Shown piece by piece: positions 43,546 to 51,609 of a stretch of DNA of 64,000 nt. The position numbers and the translations under genes were made by a program. Numbering within the stretch: position 1 is the first letter of the stretch; each line of letters begins with the position of its first letter. Source of the stretch: an uncultured Alphaproteobacteria bacterium. GTDB taxonomy: Bacteria > Pseudomonadota > Alphaproteobacteria > Methylaequorales > Methylaequoraceae. The stretch is from positions 1-64,000 of the forward strand of contig CACEWP010000006.1 of NCBI GenBank assembly GCA_902563305.1. Direction: 5' to 3'. Under the pieces are notes generated by a model, which made no database searches, was not told the origin of the DNA, and saw nothing but the letters and a program-made list of their open reading frames with translations.

Positions 43546-43872
43546 ATGGAAGTATATTCATCCTCAGAAGATTTTATTCGTGCTATGCATAGTACAACTT
43601 TTATGACTGTTGGTAGTAAAAATACAATTAACTACAGCCCGAAAGTTGTATACAATTGTGCTTATGACTCAATTCATTGTGTTAGAGAAACAAAATTTTT
43701 GGCTGTTATAAGTAATTTTCCACCAAAATTTGTGCTTAGGTCTTCAAATGGTTGTGTAACTTTAGTTCAAATCAAAGGAATTTTTTCACCGAAGGCGACA
43801 CCTATTTGGTCTTGTCAGCCTGGTGTCTTTGAGTCATCTGTAGAATCTTTACAATGGTTAACTCAAAATTAA
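43546..43872 (+). CDS. Cassette 3c: unknown protein, 108 aa
   Basis: A soluble, beta-rich protein with four Cys (YNCAYDS, IHCVRET, NGCVTLV and IWSCQPG) and no signal peptide. The Cys could bind a metal. Its 3' end overlaps the start of the next gene by 19 bp. No family recognised. Confidence 0.55.
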   Translation: MEVYSSSEDFIRAMHSTTFMTVGSKNTINYSPKVVYNCAYDSIHCVRETKFLAVISNFPPKFVLRSSNGCVTLVQIKGIFSPKATPIWSCQPGVFESSVESLQWLTQN

Positions 43873-44291
43873 AGATTAAGAAAACGTTTGAAATGTTTAT
43901 TCTTAAATCTGGTCTTTATTTTTTTATTTCCCTTTTAACCCTAAGTTCTTATAGTTTTGCATCCGAATTTAAATATGTAGGAACAAGTAGAACTGGAGAT
44001 GATTTCTACCTTGATATTAATTCTATCAAATTAAAAAGAAACAATAAGGTTATAGCTTGGCATATCATAAATTACAATCCACCTTCTAATGGTTTGGTTG
44101 CGTCCGAATTAACTAAATTAGAATATAATTGTGAAGATGATATAATTAGATTCTTGACTATATTTGCCCATCCTAAAAAAAATGGTGAGGGAAAAGTTTT
44201 AGCTAAAGATGCAAATATTCCCAAGGGTGATGTACATGTTCCACCCAACTCTCAATTTGAAAAAATGTTCAACTATATTTGTGCAAGGTAG
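43854..44291 (+). CDS. Cassette 3d: surface-adhesin E-like exported protein
   Basis: A 145-residue protein with a signal peptide (YFFISLLTLSSYSFA); a start at 43893 instead of 43854 would also give it. The mature part FKYVGTSRTGDDFYLDINSIK, with a later Cys pair (YNCED and YICAR), matches the small adhesin E-type domain of envelope proteins. Members have a disulfide-closed fold and bind host or surface ligands. An 87-codon frame after it (44279) runs into repeat 4 and is probably not coding. Confidence 0.65.
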   Translation: MVNSKLKIKKTFEMFILKSGLYFFISLLTLSSYSFASEFKYVGTSRTGDDFYLDINSIKLKRNNKVIAWHIINYNPPSNGLVASELTKLEYNCEDDIIRFLTIFAHPKKNGEGKVLAKDANIPKGDVHVPPNSQFEKMFNYICAR

Positions 44292-44491
44292 AATCGGTTA
44301 TAAAATTATTAACTAATTATTTTTTTCTAGTGAATAGAAAAATAATCAAAAATAATCCACCTAAAATTATAAAGTATATAAAATCAGAGTCTGTTACAAA
44401 TATATTATATAACATATTTAAACTTTATCCTACTATTGACACTTCAACAACTCATATAAGTCGAGCTTATTTATCCTACTTTGGTTTTAAT

Positions 44492-44602
44492 TATTTATGG
44501 GGGGTAATCTTGGGGGGTAAAATTACAAAATCAAGCTTCTAAAGCACAGGGCTTCTGGGGCTTCTGGATAGTGGCGGAGAGACAGGGAAAAGGCCAGGTT
44601 TT
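44492..44602 (+). repeat. Array repeat 4
   Basis: TTTATGGGGGGTAATCTT, GGGGGGTAAAATT, AAGCTTCTAAAG, CTTCTGGATAG and the core at 44572-44587, then AAAAGGCCAGGTTTTATA. The far-left block is missing. The next gene ends 9 bp after the repeat. Confidence 0.92.
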
Positions 44603-44610
44603 ATACTAAT

Positions 44611-45825
44611 TTAAGCTACCTTCTGAAACCATACCGGGAAGGGATCAAGGGCTTTATGATATGAATTTGGATCTTCAAGATAGTTCTTTATCAAACAAGC
44701 ATCCAGTCTCTGACGAATATTCTTTTCATCCATCTCAGATTTTAAACCTATAAAAACAATTTCTTGTCGACGGTCACCAAAATCTTTATTCCAATATTTA
44801 TCCATTAACGCATCAAAATCAGGTCCCTCTGGCCAACGATCTTTAGGTACAGTCGTCCACCACCTACCAATTCCCTGATGACGAACAAATGCACCTGCCT
44901 GAGAAACTTCACCAATAAATTCAGGTCGACTTGAAATCCAAAAAAAACCTTTAGATCTAATTACACCTGGCCATTCTTGATTAAAAAAATTATGGATTTT
45001 TGATGGATCAAATGGTTCACGGGCTAAATATACAAAACTTGTAATCCCATACTCTTCTGTTTCTGGAACATGATCTTTAAAGTTATAGAGTTCTTTTGCC
45101 CACAAAGGATGTGTATGAGCTTGTTTAAGATTAAACAAACCGGTACCAATAACTTCATTTAGATTGACAGTGGAGTGTGAGCATTCAAAGACTTTTGCCT
45201 CAGTATTAAGCCCACTTATAATTGCTTTAACAGTTTTTAATTCCTCAGAGGATATTAAGTCAATCTTATTCAATAGAATTACATTAGCAAACTCAATTTG
45301 TTCGACAAGAAGATCAACAAGTGTTCGTTCATCATCTTCTAGACTTTCTCCTTTGTCTTTTAAAAAATCAGTGGAGCTATAATTTTTGATAAGATTTGCA
45401 GCATCTACAACAGTTACCATTGTGTCAAGTTTTGCTACATCGGATAAACTTGCTCCATCCTCATCACGAAAGTCAAAAGTAGTTGCCACTGGTAAAGGTT
45501 CGGAGATACCAGTACTTTCTATAAGTAGGTAATCAAATTTACCTTCAGTTGCTAATTCTCTAACTTGTACCAAAAGATCTTCACGTAAAGTACAACAAAT
45601 ACATCCATTACTCATTTCTACAAGTTTCTCTTCAGTTTGAGATAAGTTACCACCTCCACGTTCTACTAGATTAGCATCTATATTTACTTCACTCATATCG
45701 TTTACGATAACTGCAACCTTGAGACCTTGTCGATTGTTAAGGATGTGATTTAAAAGAGTTGTTTTACCTGCACCGAGGAACCCCGACAATACTGTGACTG
45801 GAAGTTTTTTATCTAAAACTTTCAT
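44611..45825 (-). CDS. Cassette 4: COG0523 zinc-metallochaperone GTPase (CobW/ZigA-like)
   Basis: A 404-residue G3E GTPase. Walker A is [11 protein letters not shown], the metal site is GCICC (CxCC), the [10 protein letters not shown] switch follows, and NKIDL gives guanine specificity. The C-terminal half ends with FFWISSRPE and a [15 protein letters not shown] segment typical of long ZigA-like members. I use the ATG at 45825 with GGAG 8 nt before it; an upstream frame start at 45870 would overlap the operator region. A Zur-like box lies 53 bp upstream. These GTPases deliver zinc to enzymes when zinc is scarce. Confidence 0.9.
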   Translation of the reverse strand: MKVLDKKLPVTVLSGFLGAGKTTLLNHILNNRQGLKVAVIVNDMSEVNIDANLVERGGGNLSQTEEKLVEMSNGCICCTLREDLLVQVRELATEGKFDYLLIESTGISEPLPVATTFDFRDEDGASLSDVAKLDTMVTVVDAANLIKNYSSTDFLKDKGESLEDDERTLVDLLVEQIEFANVILLNKIDLISSEELKTVKAIISGLNTEAKVFECSHSTVNLNEVIGTGLFNLKQAHTHPLWAKELYNFKDHVPETEEYGITSFVYLAREPFDPSKIHNFFNQEWPGVIRSKGFFWISSRPEFIGEVSQAGAFVRHQGIGRWWTTVPKDRWPEGPDFDALMDKYWNKDFGDRRQEIVFIGLKSEMDEKNIRQRLDACLIKNYLEDPNSYHKALDPFPVWFQKVA

Positions 45826-45877
45826 AATAAATTCTCCACAAAATTTAATTAAGTTAAAATCAAAAGACATATATTAA

Positions 45878-45894
45878 GTGTTATAATATAACAT
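45878..45894. promoter_or_regulatory. Zur-like operator before the COG0523 cassette gene
   Basis: The same 17 bp (GTGTTATAATATAACAT) as upstream of the TonB receptor at 28011-28027. It lies between repeat 5 and the start codon, so the promoter and operator travel within the cassette. Confidence 0.82.
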
Positions 45895-45907
45895 TTCAAT
45901 AATAAAT

Positions 45908-46020
45908 TTATTTTGGGGGGTAATCTTGGGGGGTAAAATTACAAAATAAAGGTTCTAAAGAGTAGGGATTCTGGGGCTTTCAGATAGTGGCGGAGAGACA
46001 GGGAAAAGGCCAGGTTTTAA
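45908..46020 (+). repeat. Array repeat 5
   Basis: TTTTGGGGGGTAATCTT, GGGGGGTAAAATT, AAAGGTTCTAAAGAG, TTTCAGATAG and the core at 45988-46003, then AAAAGGCCAGGTTTTAA. The far-left block is missing. Confidence 0.92.
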
Positions 46021-47178
46021 CTAGAAAAAACTTTTAATCTGTTTTATTTCTTTTTCTGAATTAAAGAATCTAATTATAGATGGGACTATTTCATTTTTTT
46101 TCATCCAAACACTTATAGTATTTACAAACTCACTTGGTAATTCCTTATAATAATTTGAAAAAATAAATATTTGATTCTTTTTATATTCTGATGGATTATC
46201 CCAAAAGGAATGTTTTATTAGTCCTATTGATTTTTCATCTTTAGTATCAAACCAAATTAATCCTTTTGAAGTACATTCACTTGGTCTACAAGCAGAAGCT
46301 AATAAATATCTTCTATTTTTTGAATAAATCAATTTATCTGGTGGGCCACCTATGACTGCTCTAAAGCTTCTGATTAATTTCTCTTTTTTTCTTTTTGTAA
46401 ATCCTAACAAAACTTCTATTTCTGGGGTGGTTTTATTAATGTATATTTTGAAATCTTCATCCCATATAAGTTGATTAGTATTTGTGTACTCCTTTTGTGA
46501 ACCCAACCAGGAAAAAAAATCTTTTCTTAATAGCTTTGTTTGTATTTTTTCTTTTTTTTCAATGATAACATCGAAAGCCAAAGGAAGTATAATTTTTTCA
46601 TTATTTAATTCATAAATTCCATAAATATTGTGGTGAGCTACTGGGGGCATAGAACCTGGGAAAAATACTTCAGTATATTTAATGGTTTTTATATCTAAAC
46701 ACTTAAGTTCACGAACAAGTTGAGGTGATAGAATTTGGCATTTAGTTTTTAGATCCTTGTCTTTTAATTTGTCATTAACAACAACCTCGTAAAAATTTTT
46801 TTCATAGTTGATTTTAAAATTCTTTTTTGTAGAACAATCATTTAAAAAAGTAGTTAAGGTAAGATTATCTTTACCCCATGACGCTTCAAAAGTTTCATTA
46901 AGTGGGATATATTTTTTAAAATAATGACCTATCCTTTTAAAAAAAAAATCACTTTTTTGTTGTGAACTCATATCCTGAGTATGATTAGAATAAGCTTCGA
47001 TAACATTTGGTCCGTATTTTAGATAATAATCTTCAAAATTATCACTAGACATCCATTCGTAAACAAAACATTTGGGTGTTAAGTAATTATCTAAAAATTT
47101 CCATGATTTATTCTCAACTGCAAAAGTTTCTGAGCTATAAAATAAGATCAATAATATTATTCCAAAGTATTTTTTCAT
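46021..47178 (-). CDS. Cassette 5: exported protein, 385 aa
   Basis: A signal peptide (YFGIILLILFYSSETFA) leads a large mature part with about eight Cys. Motifs worth noting are PGSMPPVAHHNIYGIYE near residue 180 and VIGGPPDKLIYSKNRRYLL near 285. No family recognised; the size and Cys number suggest a folded periplasmic protein with disulfides. The stop codon lies directly at the end of repeat 5. Alone in its cassette. Confidence 0.7.
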   Translation of the reverse strand: MKKYFGIILLILFYSSETFAVENKSWKFLDNYLTPKCFVYEWMSSDNFEDYYLKYGPNVIEAYSNHTQDMSSQQKSDFFFKRIGHYFKKYIPLNETFEASWGKDNLTLTTFLNDCSTKKNFKINYEKNFYEVVVNDKLKDKDLKTKCQILSPQLVRELKCLDIKTIKYTEVFFPGSMPPVAHHNIYGIYELNNEKIILPLAFDVIIEKKEKIQTKLLRKDFFSWLGSQKEYTNTNQLIWDEDFKIYINKTTPEIEVLLGFTKRKKEKLIRSFRAVIGGPPDKLIYSKNRRYLLASACRPSECTSKGLIWFDTKDEKSIGLIKHSFWDNPSEYKKNQIFIFSNYYKELPSEFVNTISVWMKKNEIVPSIIRFFNSEKEIKQIKSFF

Positions 47179-47256
47179 TTTTAAAAGATTAAACTAATAT
47201 AAAATAAAAATAAACAATCCATTAAATTTGTAATCCAAATAACCTGGATTATTTTC

Positions 47257-47382
47257 ACCTCCCCCGGGTTAGTATATTTATGGGGGGTAATCTTGGGGGG
47301 TAAAATTACAAAATCAAGGCTCTAAAGATTAGGGATTCTGGGGCTTTCAAATAGTGGCGGAGAGACAGGGAAAAGGTCTAGT
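47257..47382 (+). repeat. Array repeat 6
   Basis: CCTCCCCCGGGTTAGTATATT, GGGGGGTAATCTT, GGGGGGTAAAATT, AGGCTCTAAAGATTAGGG, TTTCAAATAG and the core at 47355-47370, then AAAAGGTCTAGTTATTAA. AACCTGG before its left edge is the inverted form of CCAGGTT at the end of repeat 5, so cassette 5 is flanked by an inverted heptamer. Confidence 0.92.
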
Positions 47383-47418
47383 TATTAAATGAATAATATA
47401 TTTTATCTTTAATTAATT

Positions 47419-49275
47419 TTAATATGAGGGAACATAGAAATTCCAAACTCTATTATAAGAATTTATTGCCAATTCTTCTGCTCTTTGCTCAATCACTTCT
47501 TTATTCCAGTTATCAAAGTTTTTTTCATACTTTAGAAAAAATTCTTTTATATGAGGCATTGAATAAAACTCGTCATTTGATAAAAAATCAAATTTTTCTT
47601 TTGGTAATTTATTTCCTAGTTTAATATTAGTTCTAGACGGAATAACTAATAAATTACCAATATTATGAATAACAAAACTCATTTCATTATTATGACTTTG
47701 TGATGGGTTTTGAGGTAACCAGTGTTCAAGGTTATATCTTTTCCTTAGCGTGGGATTCTTAATATCAAAGAATTCATATGCATCTGACACATCTTTCTTT
47801 GAATTAGTATTTTCAATTTTATCAAAAATATACATGAAATCTGAGGTATTATCATCTAAGTAATTTAACTGAGTAAATCTTTCTGTAAATTCTTCTCTAC
47901 CAGCTAATTTCTTTTTTAGCTCTGAAAATAATTCAACATATGTTGATAGAAAACTTTTTTTATCTTTAGCTAATGCAAATTTTTTACAGGTATTTGCATA
48001 TAATTTTTCAATTTCATTTCCAACTCGATCACAAATGAAATTGTTAATAAAATGATAGTTTTCTAATAATAGAAAAAAATTTAAGAGCACTTTATGTTTT
48101 CGATCATAATCTTCAGATAAATTCAATGATCTAAAAGCATTAATAAAAGAATATATTAAGGGGTAACACTGTGTTACTCTAAAAAAATTTATTCCAACAA
48201 TTGATTTTCTTATTTTATGGATTTGCAATTCGTCAACACAATATGTACCATTTTTTTTCAAAGTTATATTTAAAAAATATTCAAGGAATTTTTGTTTATC
48301 ACAATTCATGAAAACGTCAAAAAACTCTGAAAATCTTTTTATGTCAATCAATAATTTTTCAACATTTTTTTCTTTACTTAAATCTTTAAAACCTTTGTAC
48401 AATTTTGATTTAGTAATGTATCCATTCTGACTTACATAAAAGTATTTTAACATTCTTATTAGTTGATTTTGAGAATTCGAAGAAATTTCATCCCATTCTT
48501 CCTCTAAAACTAAATTACTTTTTTTATTCCAATTCATGAAAAGGTGATTTTTAAGTAGGTCTGAAACCTCTAAATCTTTACCTCTTGCATTAGTTCTTTC
48601 AAAAAGGGCAAATGCCTCTTCCATATCATTAATTTCAATTCTTATAATTTTAGTATGTAAGATTGCCTTCATAAAATACTTGAATTTTTTCGGCTCTATT
48701 CCCTGTAACTGTTTACACAAAAATTCAAAAATCGGCTTTATTATTTTGGTTTCTTTTTTTGTATTTATTCCATTATATTCATCAAGAAAGTTTCCATCCC
48801 AATTGTCATGACACATATACTCTATTGTATTAGCAATTTTTTTTGAGGCTTTAAGTTTAGTGCTTTCAAACATTCCAGTAGAAGAATCTGTATAGGCAAT
48901 ATACTCAGAAAACTTATCCCTTATTTTTGAAAAGTTATATCCTTGAACTTCAATTTTTTTTTCTATCCATTCAGATAACTTTGACCTTAAGGCAATTAGA
49001 AGTATAAAAATAGATGTAATTCTTTGTTGTCCATCCACAATTTCATAAACACTATCATTGGCCTTATATAAAATAATAGTTCCTAAGAATAGATTAGTTC
49101 CGTCCGATGATTGGTTATTTTTTCTTTTAGATTTATCATTATAATGCATTTCAAGGTCATTCCAAAATTCTTCAATTTCTGATAATTTCCAGTCATAACT
49201 TCTTTGATATGACGGAACAACTAAATCGTTTTTTTCTATTAAATCTTCTATTTGAATAATATCTGATTTTATCAT
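47419..49275 (-). CDS. Cassette 6: DUF262/DUF1524 protein (GmrSD-like, putative defence)
   Basis: A 618-residue protein. The N-terminal DUF262 part has PSYQRSYDWKLSEIEEFWND and YEIVDGQQRITS (DGQQR motif, near residue 80), FERTNARGKDLEVSDLLKN near 230, and a C-terminal DUF1524-type His-Asn nuclease part with YNLEHWLPQN, then HNIGNLLVIPSRTNIKLGN. This domain pair forms type IV restriction enzymes such as GmrSD, which cut modified phage DNA. Here both are in one chain, as in single-chain members. No methylase or second subunit is near. Its stop lies 37 bp past repeat 6. Confidence 0.85.
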   Translation of the reverse strand: MIKSDIIQIEDLIEKNDLVVPSYQRSYDWKLSEIEEFWNDLEMHYNDKSKRKNNQSSDGTNLFLGTIILYKANDSVYEIVDGQQRITSIFILLIALRSKLSEWIEKKIEVQGYNFSKIRDKFSEYIAYTDSSTGMFESTKLKASKKIANTIEYMCHDNWDGNFLDEYNGINTKKETKIIKPIFEFLCKQLQGIEPKKFKYFMKAILHTKIIRIEINDMEEAFALFERTNARGKDLEVSDLLKNHLFMNWNKKSNLVLEEEWDEISSNSQNQLIRMLKYFYVSQNGYITKSKLYKGFKDLSKEKNVEKLLIDIKRFSEFFDVFMNCDKQKFLEYFLNITLKKNGTYCVDELQIHKIRKSIVGINFFRVTQCYPLIYSFINAFRSLNLSEDYDRKHKVLLNFFLLLENYHFINNFICDRVGNEIEKLYANTCKKFALAKDKKSFLSTYVELFSELKKKLAGREEFTERFTQLNYLDDNTSDFMYIFDKIENTNSKKDVSDAYEFFDIKNPTLRKRYNLEHWLPQNPSQSHNNEMSFVIHNIGNLLVIPSRTNIKLGNKLPKEKFDFLSNDEFYSMPHIKEFFLKYEKNFDNWNKEVIEQRAEELAINSYNRVWNFYVPSY

Positions 49276-49361
49276 AAGTAAAATTCTATTAGATTAACTA
49301 TTAATTTCAAATATAAATATATGATTACACGCTAATCTTAAAACAATAATAACCCGCGATA

Positions 49362-49479
49362 TTTTTCCTCTCCCGGGTCAATATATTTATGGGGGGTAAT
49401 CTTGGGGGGTAAAATTACAAAATTAAGGCTCTAAAGTTTAGGGATTCTGGGGCTTCTGGATAGTGGCGGAGAGACAGGG
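49362..49479 (+). repeat. Array repeat 7, joined to the tRNA-Ser gene
   Basis: TTTTTCCTCTCCCGGGT, GGGGGGTAATCTT, GGGGGGTAAAATT, AGGCTCTAAAG, CTTCTGGATAG, and the core at 49464-49479, which is the 3' end of tRNA-Ser with its CCA complement. Unlike the others it runs on into the tRNA. This is the current attachment site by inference. Confidence 0.92.
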
Positions 49480-49553
49480 ATTCGAACCCTGGAAGGACTT
49501 GCATCCTTGCCGGTTTTCAAGACCGGTGCATTCGACCACTCTGCCATCTCTCC
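49464..49553 (-). tRNA. tRNA-Ser (TGA), array anchor
   Basis: A 90-nt cloverleaf with long variable arm. Acceptor GGAGAGA pairs with TCTCTCC, discriminator G, encoded CCA. Anticodon loop CTTGAAA gives anticodon TGA. The 3' 16 nt are copied at each array repeat to its left; the tRNA itself is complete. Confidence 0.96.
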
Positions 49554-49772
49554 GTTAAGATCAGTAAAGAATTTTTTTATTCTGTTATCTTTTTATTAAT
49601 CAGTACAAAAAATATATTCCGCATAAAAAAAACAAAGATCGTACTCATTCTTAGAAAGAAAATATAATAAATGTCTTACAATTTCAAGATGTGATTTTGA
49701 GTAATATAATAAAATTTGGATATAAATTTAAAAAAATATATAAACGTAAAAATAAATAACTATCTAAGTTAT

Positions 49773-50162
49773 ATGCAAATCTTTATTTTACTTTTAGCTA
49801 TTACAATATCTTCATGTACTCCAATTAAATATTCTCATGATTATTTTTTACGTTGTGAGGATAAATATAACGATTTCACAAGTTTAGCTTCATGTGCTTT
49901 GGGAGACATTATGAAAGATTGTGAAAATAAACCTGATTGTAAAATAAAGAATAAAAGATTCGTGAAAATTATCGAAAGACTGAAACTCATGGTTATTAAT
50001 AAAGAAATTTCAGACAATGAAGCAATGTTTAGATATATGAATTTAATTGATATTGAAACCTCAAAAAATAAAGATTTTATACGAGGGTATTATTCAGAGT
50101 ATATCAATAATTATTATACAAGACCGATATTACCAATGTATTTGAGAAATAATTTTTATTAA
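49773..50162 (+). CDS. Small lipoprotein, about 129 aa
   Basis: I choose the ATG at 49773, which gives a lipoprotein signal MQIFILLLAITISSC; the frame is open upstream to a TTG at 49716. The mature part has several Cys (LRCEDKY, ASCALGD, KDCENKPDC), an even number for disulfides. No family recognised. It starts the region to the right of the tRNA-Ser and is not part of the array. Confidence 0.6.
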   Translation: MQIFILLLAITISSCTPIKYSHDYFLRCEDKYNDFTSLASCALGDIMKDCENKPDCKIKNKRFVKIIERLKLMVINKEISDNEAMFRYMNLIDIETSKNKDFIRGYYSEYINNYYTRPILPMYLRNNFY

Positions 50163-50173
50163 AATTAAATAAA

Positions 50174-50755
50174 TTGAAAACCTTAATTTACATAATTATT
50201 CTTTTGTTTAACTTTTCTAAAGTAAACGCTAGCTCAACAAATATAATAAAATTTGAATGCGAATACGATCCAAATTTAATTGCAAAGAAACAAAAAAATA
50301 TTAGTCAAAATAATAACCCGAATCTTGACCGAACAGAAATTTGCAAAAATTATAATTGTAGGGATGTAGTTGAGGTAAATGTTGAAAAGAGAATATCCAG
50401 AGACAACATTAAATATCGGCTTAGAAATTCATGGTTTAATCATCAAGGAATACTCATCGATGATTTTGTTCAAAAAAAAAATATTATAATTATTAATACT
50501 TTCGTTTCTCAAGCATATTATCTGGAGTCTTATATTATAAATAGATCGACTGGAAAAACAAAAAGAACATTCTATAAGTTCGATTATTATGAACTTTTGG
50601 AGGACATAAATAAAATTGAAAAGACTACCAACAAAAAGATTAATCTTTACAATAAAAACGGAAAAATATCTTTAAAAACTCTAAAATTATTTGATTTGAA
50701 ACCTCAAAAGAAAATTATTTTCGAGGGAAAATGCATGGAAGGGGTAGGGGTATAG
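50174..50755 (+). CDS. Hypothetical exported protein, 193 aa
   Basis: A TTG start 11 bp after the previous gene gives MKTLIYIIILLFNFSKVNA as signal peptide. The mature part has Cys at FECEYD, EICKNYNC and GKCME, and is lysine/asparagine-rich. No family recognised. Likely cotranscribed with the lipoprotein. Confidence 0.65.
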   Translation: MKTLIYIIILLFNFSKVNASSTNIIKFECEYDPNLIAKKQKNISQNNNPNLDRTEICKNYNCRDVVEVNVEKRISRDNIKYRLRNSWFNHQGILIDDFVQKKNIIIINTFVSQAYYLESYIINRSTGKTKRTFYKFDYYELLEDINKIEKTTNKKINLYNKNGKISLKTLKLFDLKPQKKIIFEGKCMEGVGV

Positions 50756-50759
50756 ATTC

Positions 50760-51542
50760 TTAATAATCAATGTTATTAAACGAGCGTCTTAAAAAATTTC
50801 CATATTCACAATTTTCTGAATGATTAGGCCTAGACTTTAATCTTAAGGTTTGATAAATTTGCTTTAGTGTCTCTTCTATCCAATTAAAATTAGTCTTGTA
50901 TTCAATTAATGTCATCTTGAACTCCATTAAAGCTTTATCTTTTTTTAAAAAATTATGTTGAGTAAATCTATCTCCATCGCAGTATAAAAAGAAACCTATA
51001 TCATCAACATCAAATCCCTTTTTCTTCATAATCCAGACGTATAAATCCATCTGTCTTTTGTATGTTGATTTCCAATGATCATCAAGATTTATTGGACCAT
51101 TATCTTGTTTTTGAGAAGTACTTTTGTAGTCAACTATATGAATTTTAGAGGTCTTTTGATTAAGCCATACATCATCTAACCCACCCCCAACTCTTAAATT
51201 TGTATCTAGGTGATCAAAATGCATTCTGTCTTTTGCACCAAAATGTAAACTTTGAGTCCATAATTCAAAATTTTCGTGTTGAAAAGGAATTAGGAATGAA
51301 TAACCTCTACTGATTAAGAAAGGATGACATTCTTGTTTTTTTCTATAAAAATCAAAGTCCCTTTTTAATAAAATATCTGTAGCTTCATTAATATTGAAAC
51401 CTGGAATTGACGGGAAAACAATTCCCTCTACTTGCTGCATATAAAAACATGCAGGGCATTTACAAAAGATTTCTATTCTTGATCTACTTAGTTCATATGG
51501 TTGAGTATTATTAAGATCAAATTTTCCTCTATGTCTTTTCAT
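50760..51542 (-). CDS. PD-(D/E)XK nuclease-family protein (Cas4/RecB-like)
   Basis: A 260-residue protein. The nuclease core has GGGLDDVWLN followed by IHIVDYKST (D-x18-DxK), with a Tyr/Gln-containing YKRQMDLYVW helix after it, as in RecB-type nucleases. Cys at IFCKCPACF near residue 28 and ENCEYG near 245 could form an iron-sulfur cluster of the Cas4/AddB kind. No CRISPR or RecBCD partner is near. It may process DNA ends in repair or defence; its position just outside the array may be chance. Confidence 0.78.
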   Translation of the reverse strand: MKRHRGKFDLNNTQPYELSRSRIEIFCKCPACFYMQQVEGIVFPSIPGFNINEATDILLKRDFDFYRKKQECHPFLISRGYSFLIPFQHENFELWTQSLHFGAKDRMHFDHLDTNLRVGGGLDDVWLNQKTSKIHIVDYKSTSQKQDNGPINLDDHWKSTYKRQMDLYVWIMKKKGFDVDDIGFFLYCDGDRFTQHNFLKKDKALMEFKMTLIEYKTNFNWIEETLKQIYQTLRLKSRPNHSENCEYGNFLRRSFNNIDY

Positions 51543-51609
51543 TGATATTTAAGTCTATTATAAAAATTAAAAAAAGTTATATTAATTTTAAAATTAAATA
51601 AACTTTCTC

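Larger units (their letters stand above)
32386..49553. mobile_element. tRNA-Ser-anchored cassette array with direct repeats
   Basis: Unrelated genes are separated by direct repeats of about 110-140 bp. Every repeat ends with TGGCGGAGAGACAGGG, which is also the 3' end with CCA of the intact tRNA-Ser(TGA) at the right border. Seven clear copies lie at 40051, 41285, 42232, 44492, 45908, 47257 and 49362; degenerate copies lie at 32386/32978, 33261 and 34048. Core-to-core distances are 1257, 915, 2261, 1416, 1367 and 2109 bp. I found no integrase, transposase or resolvase between them. I infer repeated site-specific insertion at the tRNA 3' end with a recombinase supplied from elsewhere. Confidence 0.8.

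Noticed and set aside
44279-44542. 87-codon frame after cassette gene 3d
   Set aside because: Its last part is a translation of array repeat 4 and the rest has no domain, start context or composition distinct from random AT-rich frame.
40051-49553. CRISPR array or integron attC array
   Set aside because: Repeats are over 100 bp and spacers are 0.8-2.1 kb genes, so it is not CRISPR. The repeats lack attC-type imperfect palindromes and share the tRNA 3' end instead; no intI is present.
49464-49553. Prophage or conjugative element integrated at tRNA-Ser
   Set aside because: No phage structural, replication, relaxase or integrase genes are found between the repeats; cassettes are one to four genes each.
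50760-51542. Cas4 of a CRISPR system
   Set aside because: The nuclease motif fits, but there is no cas gene or CRISPR repeat in the window, and the Cys pattern is not the full Cas4 set.
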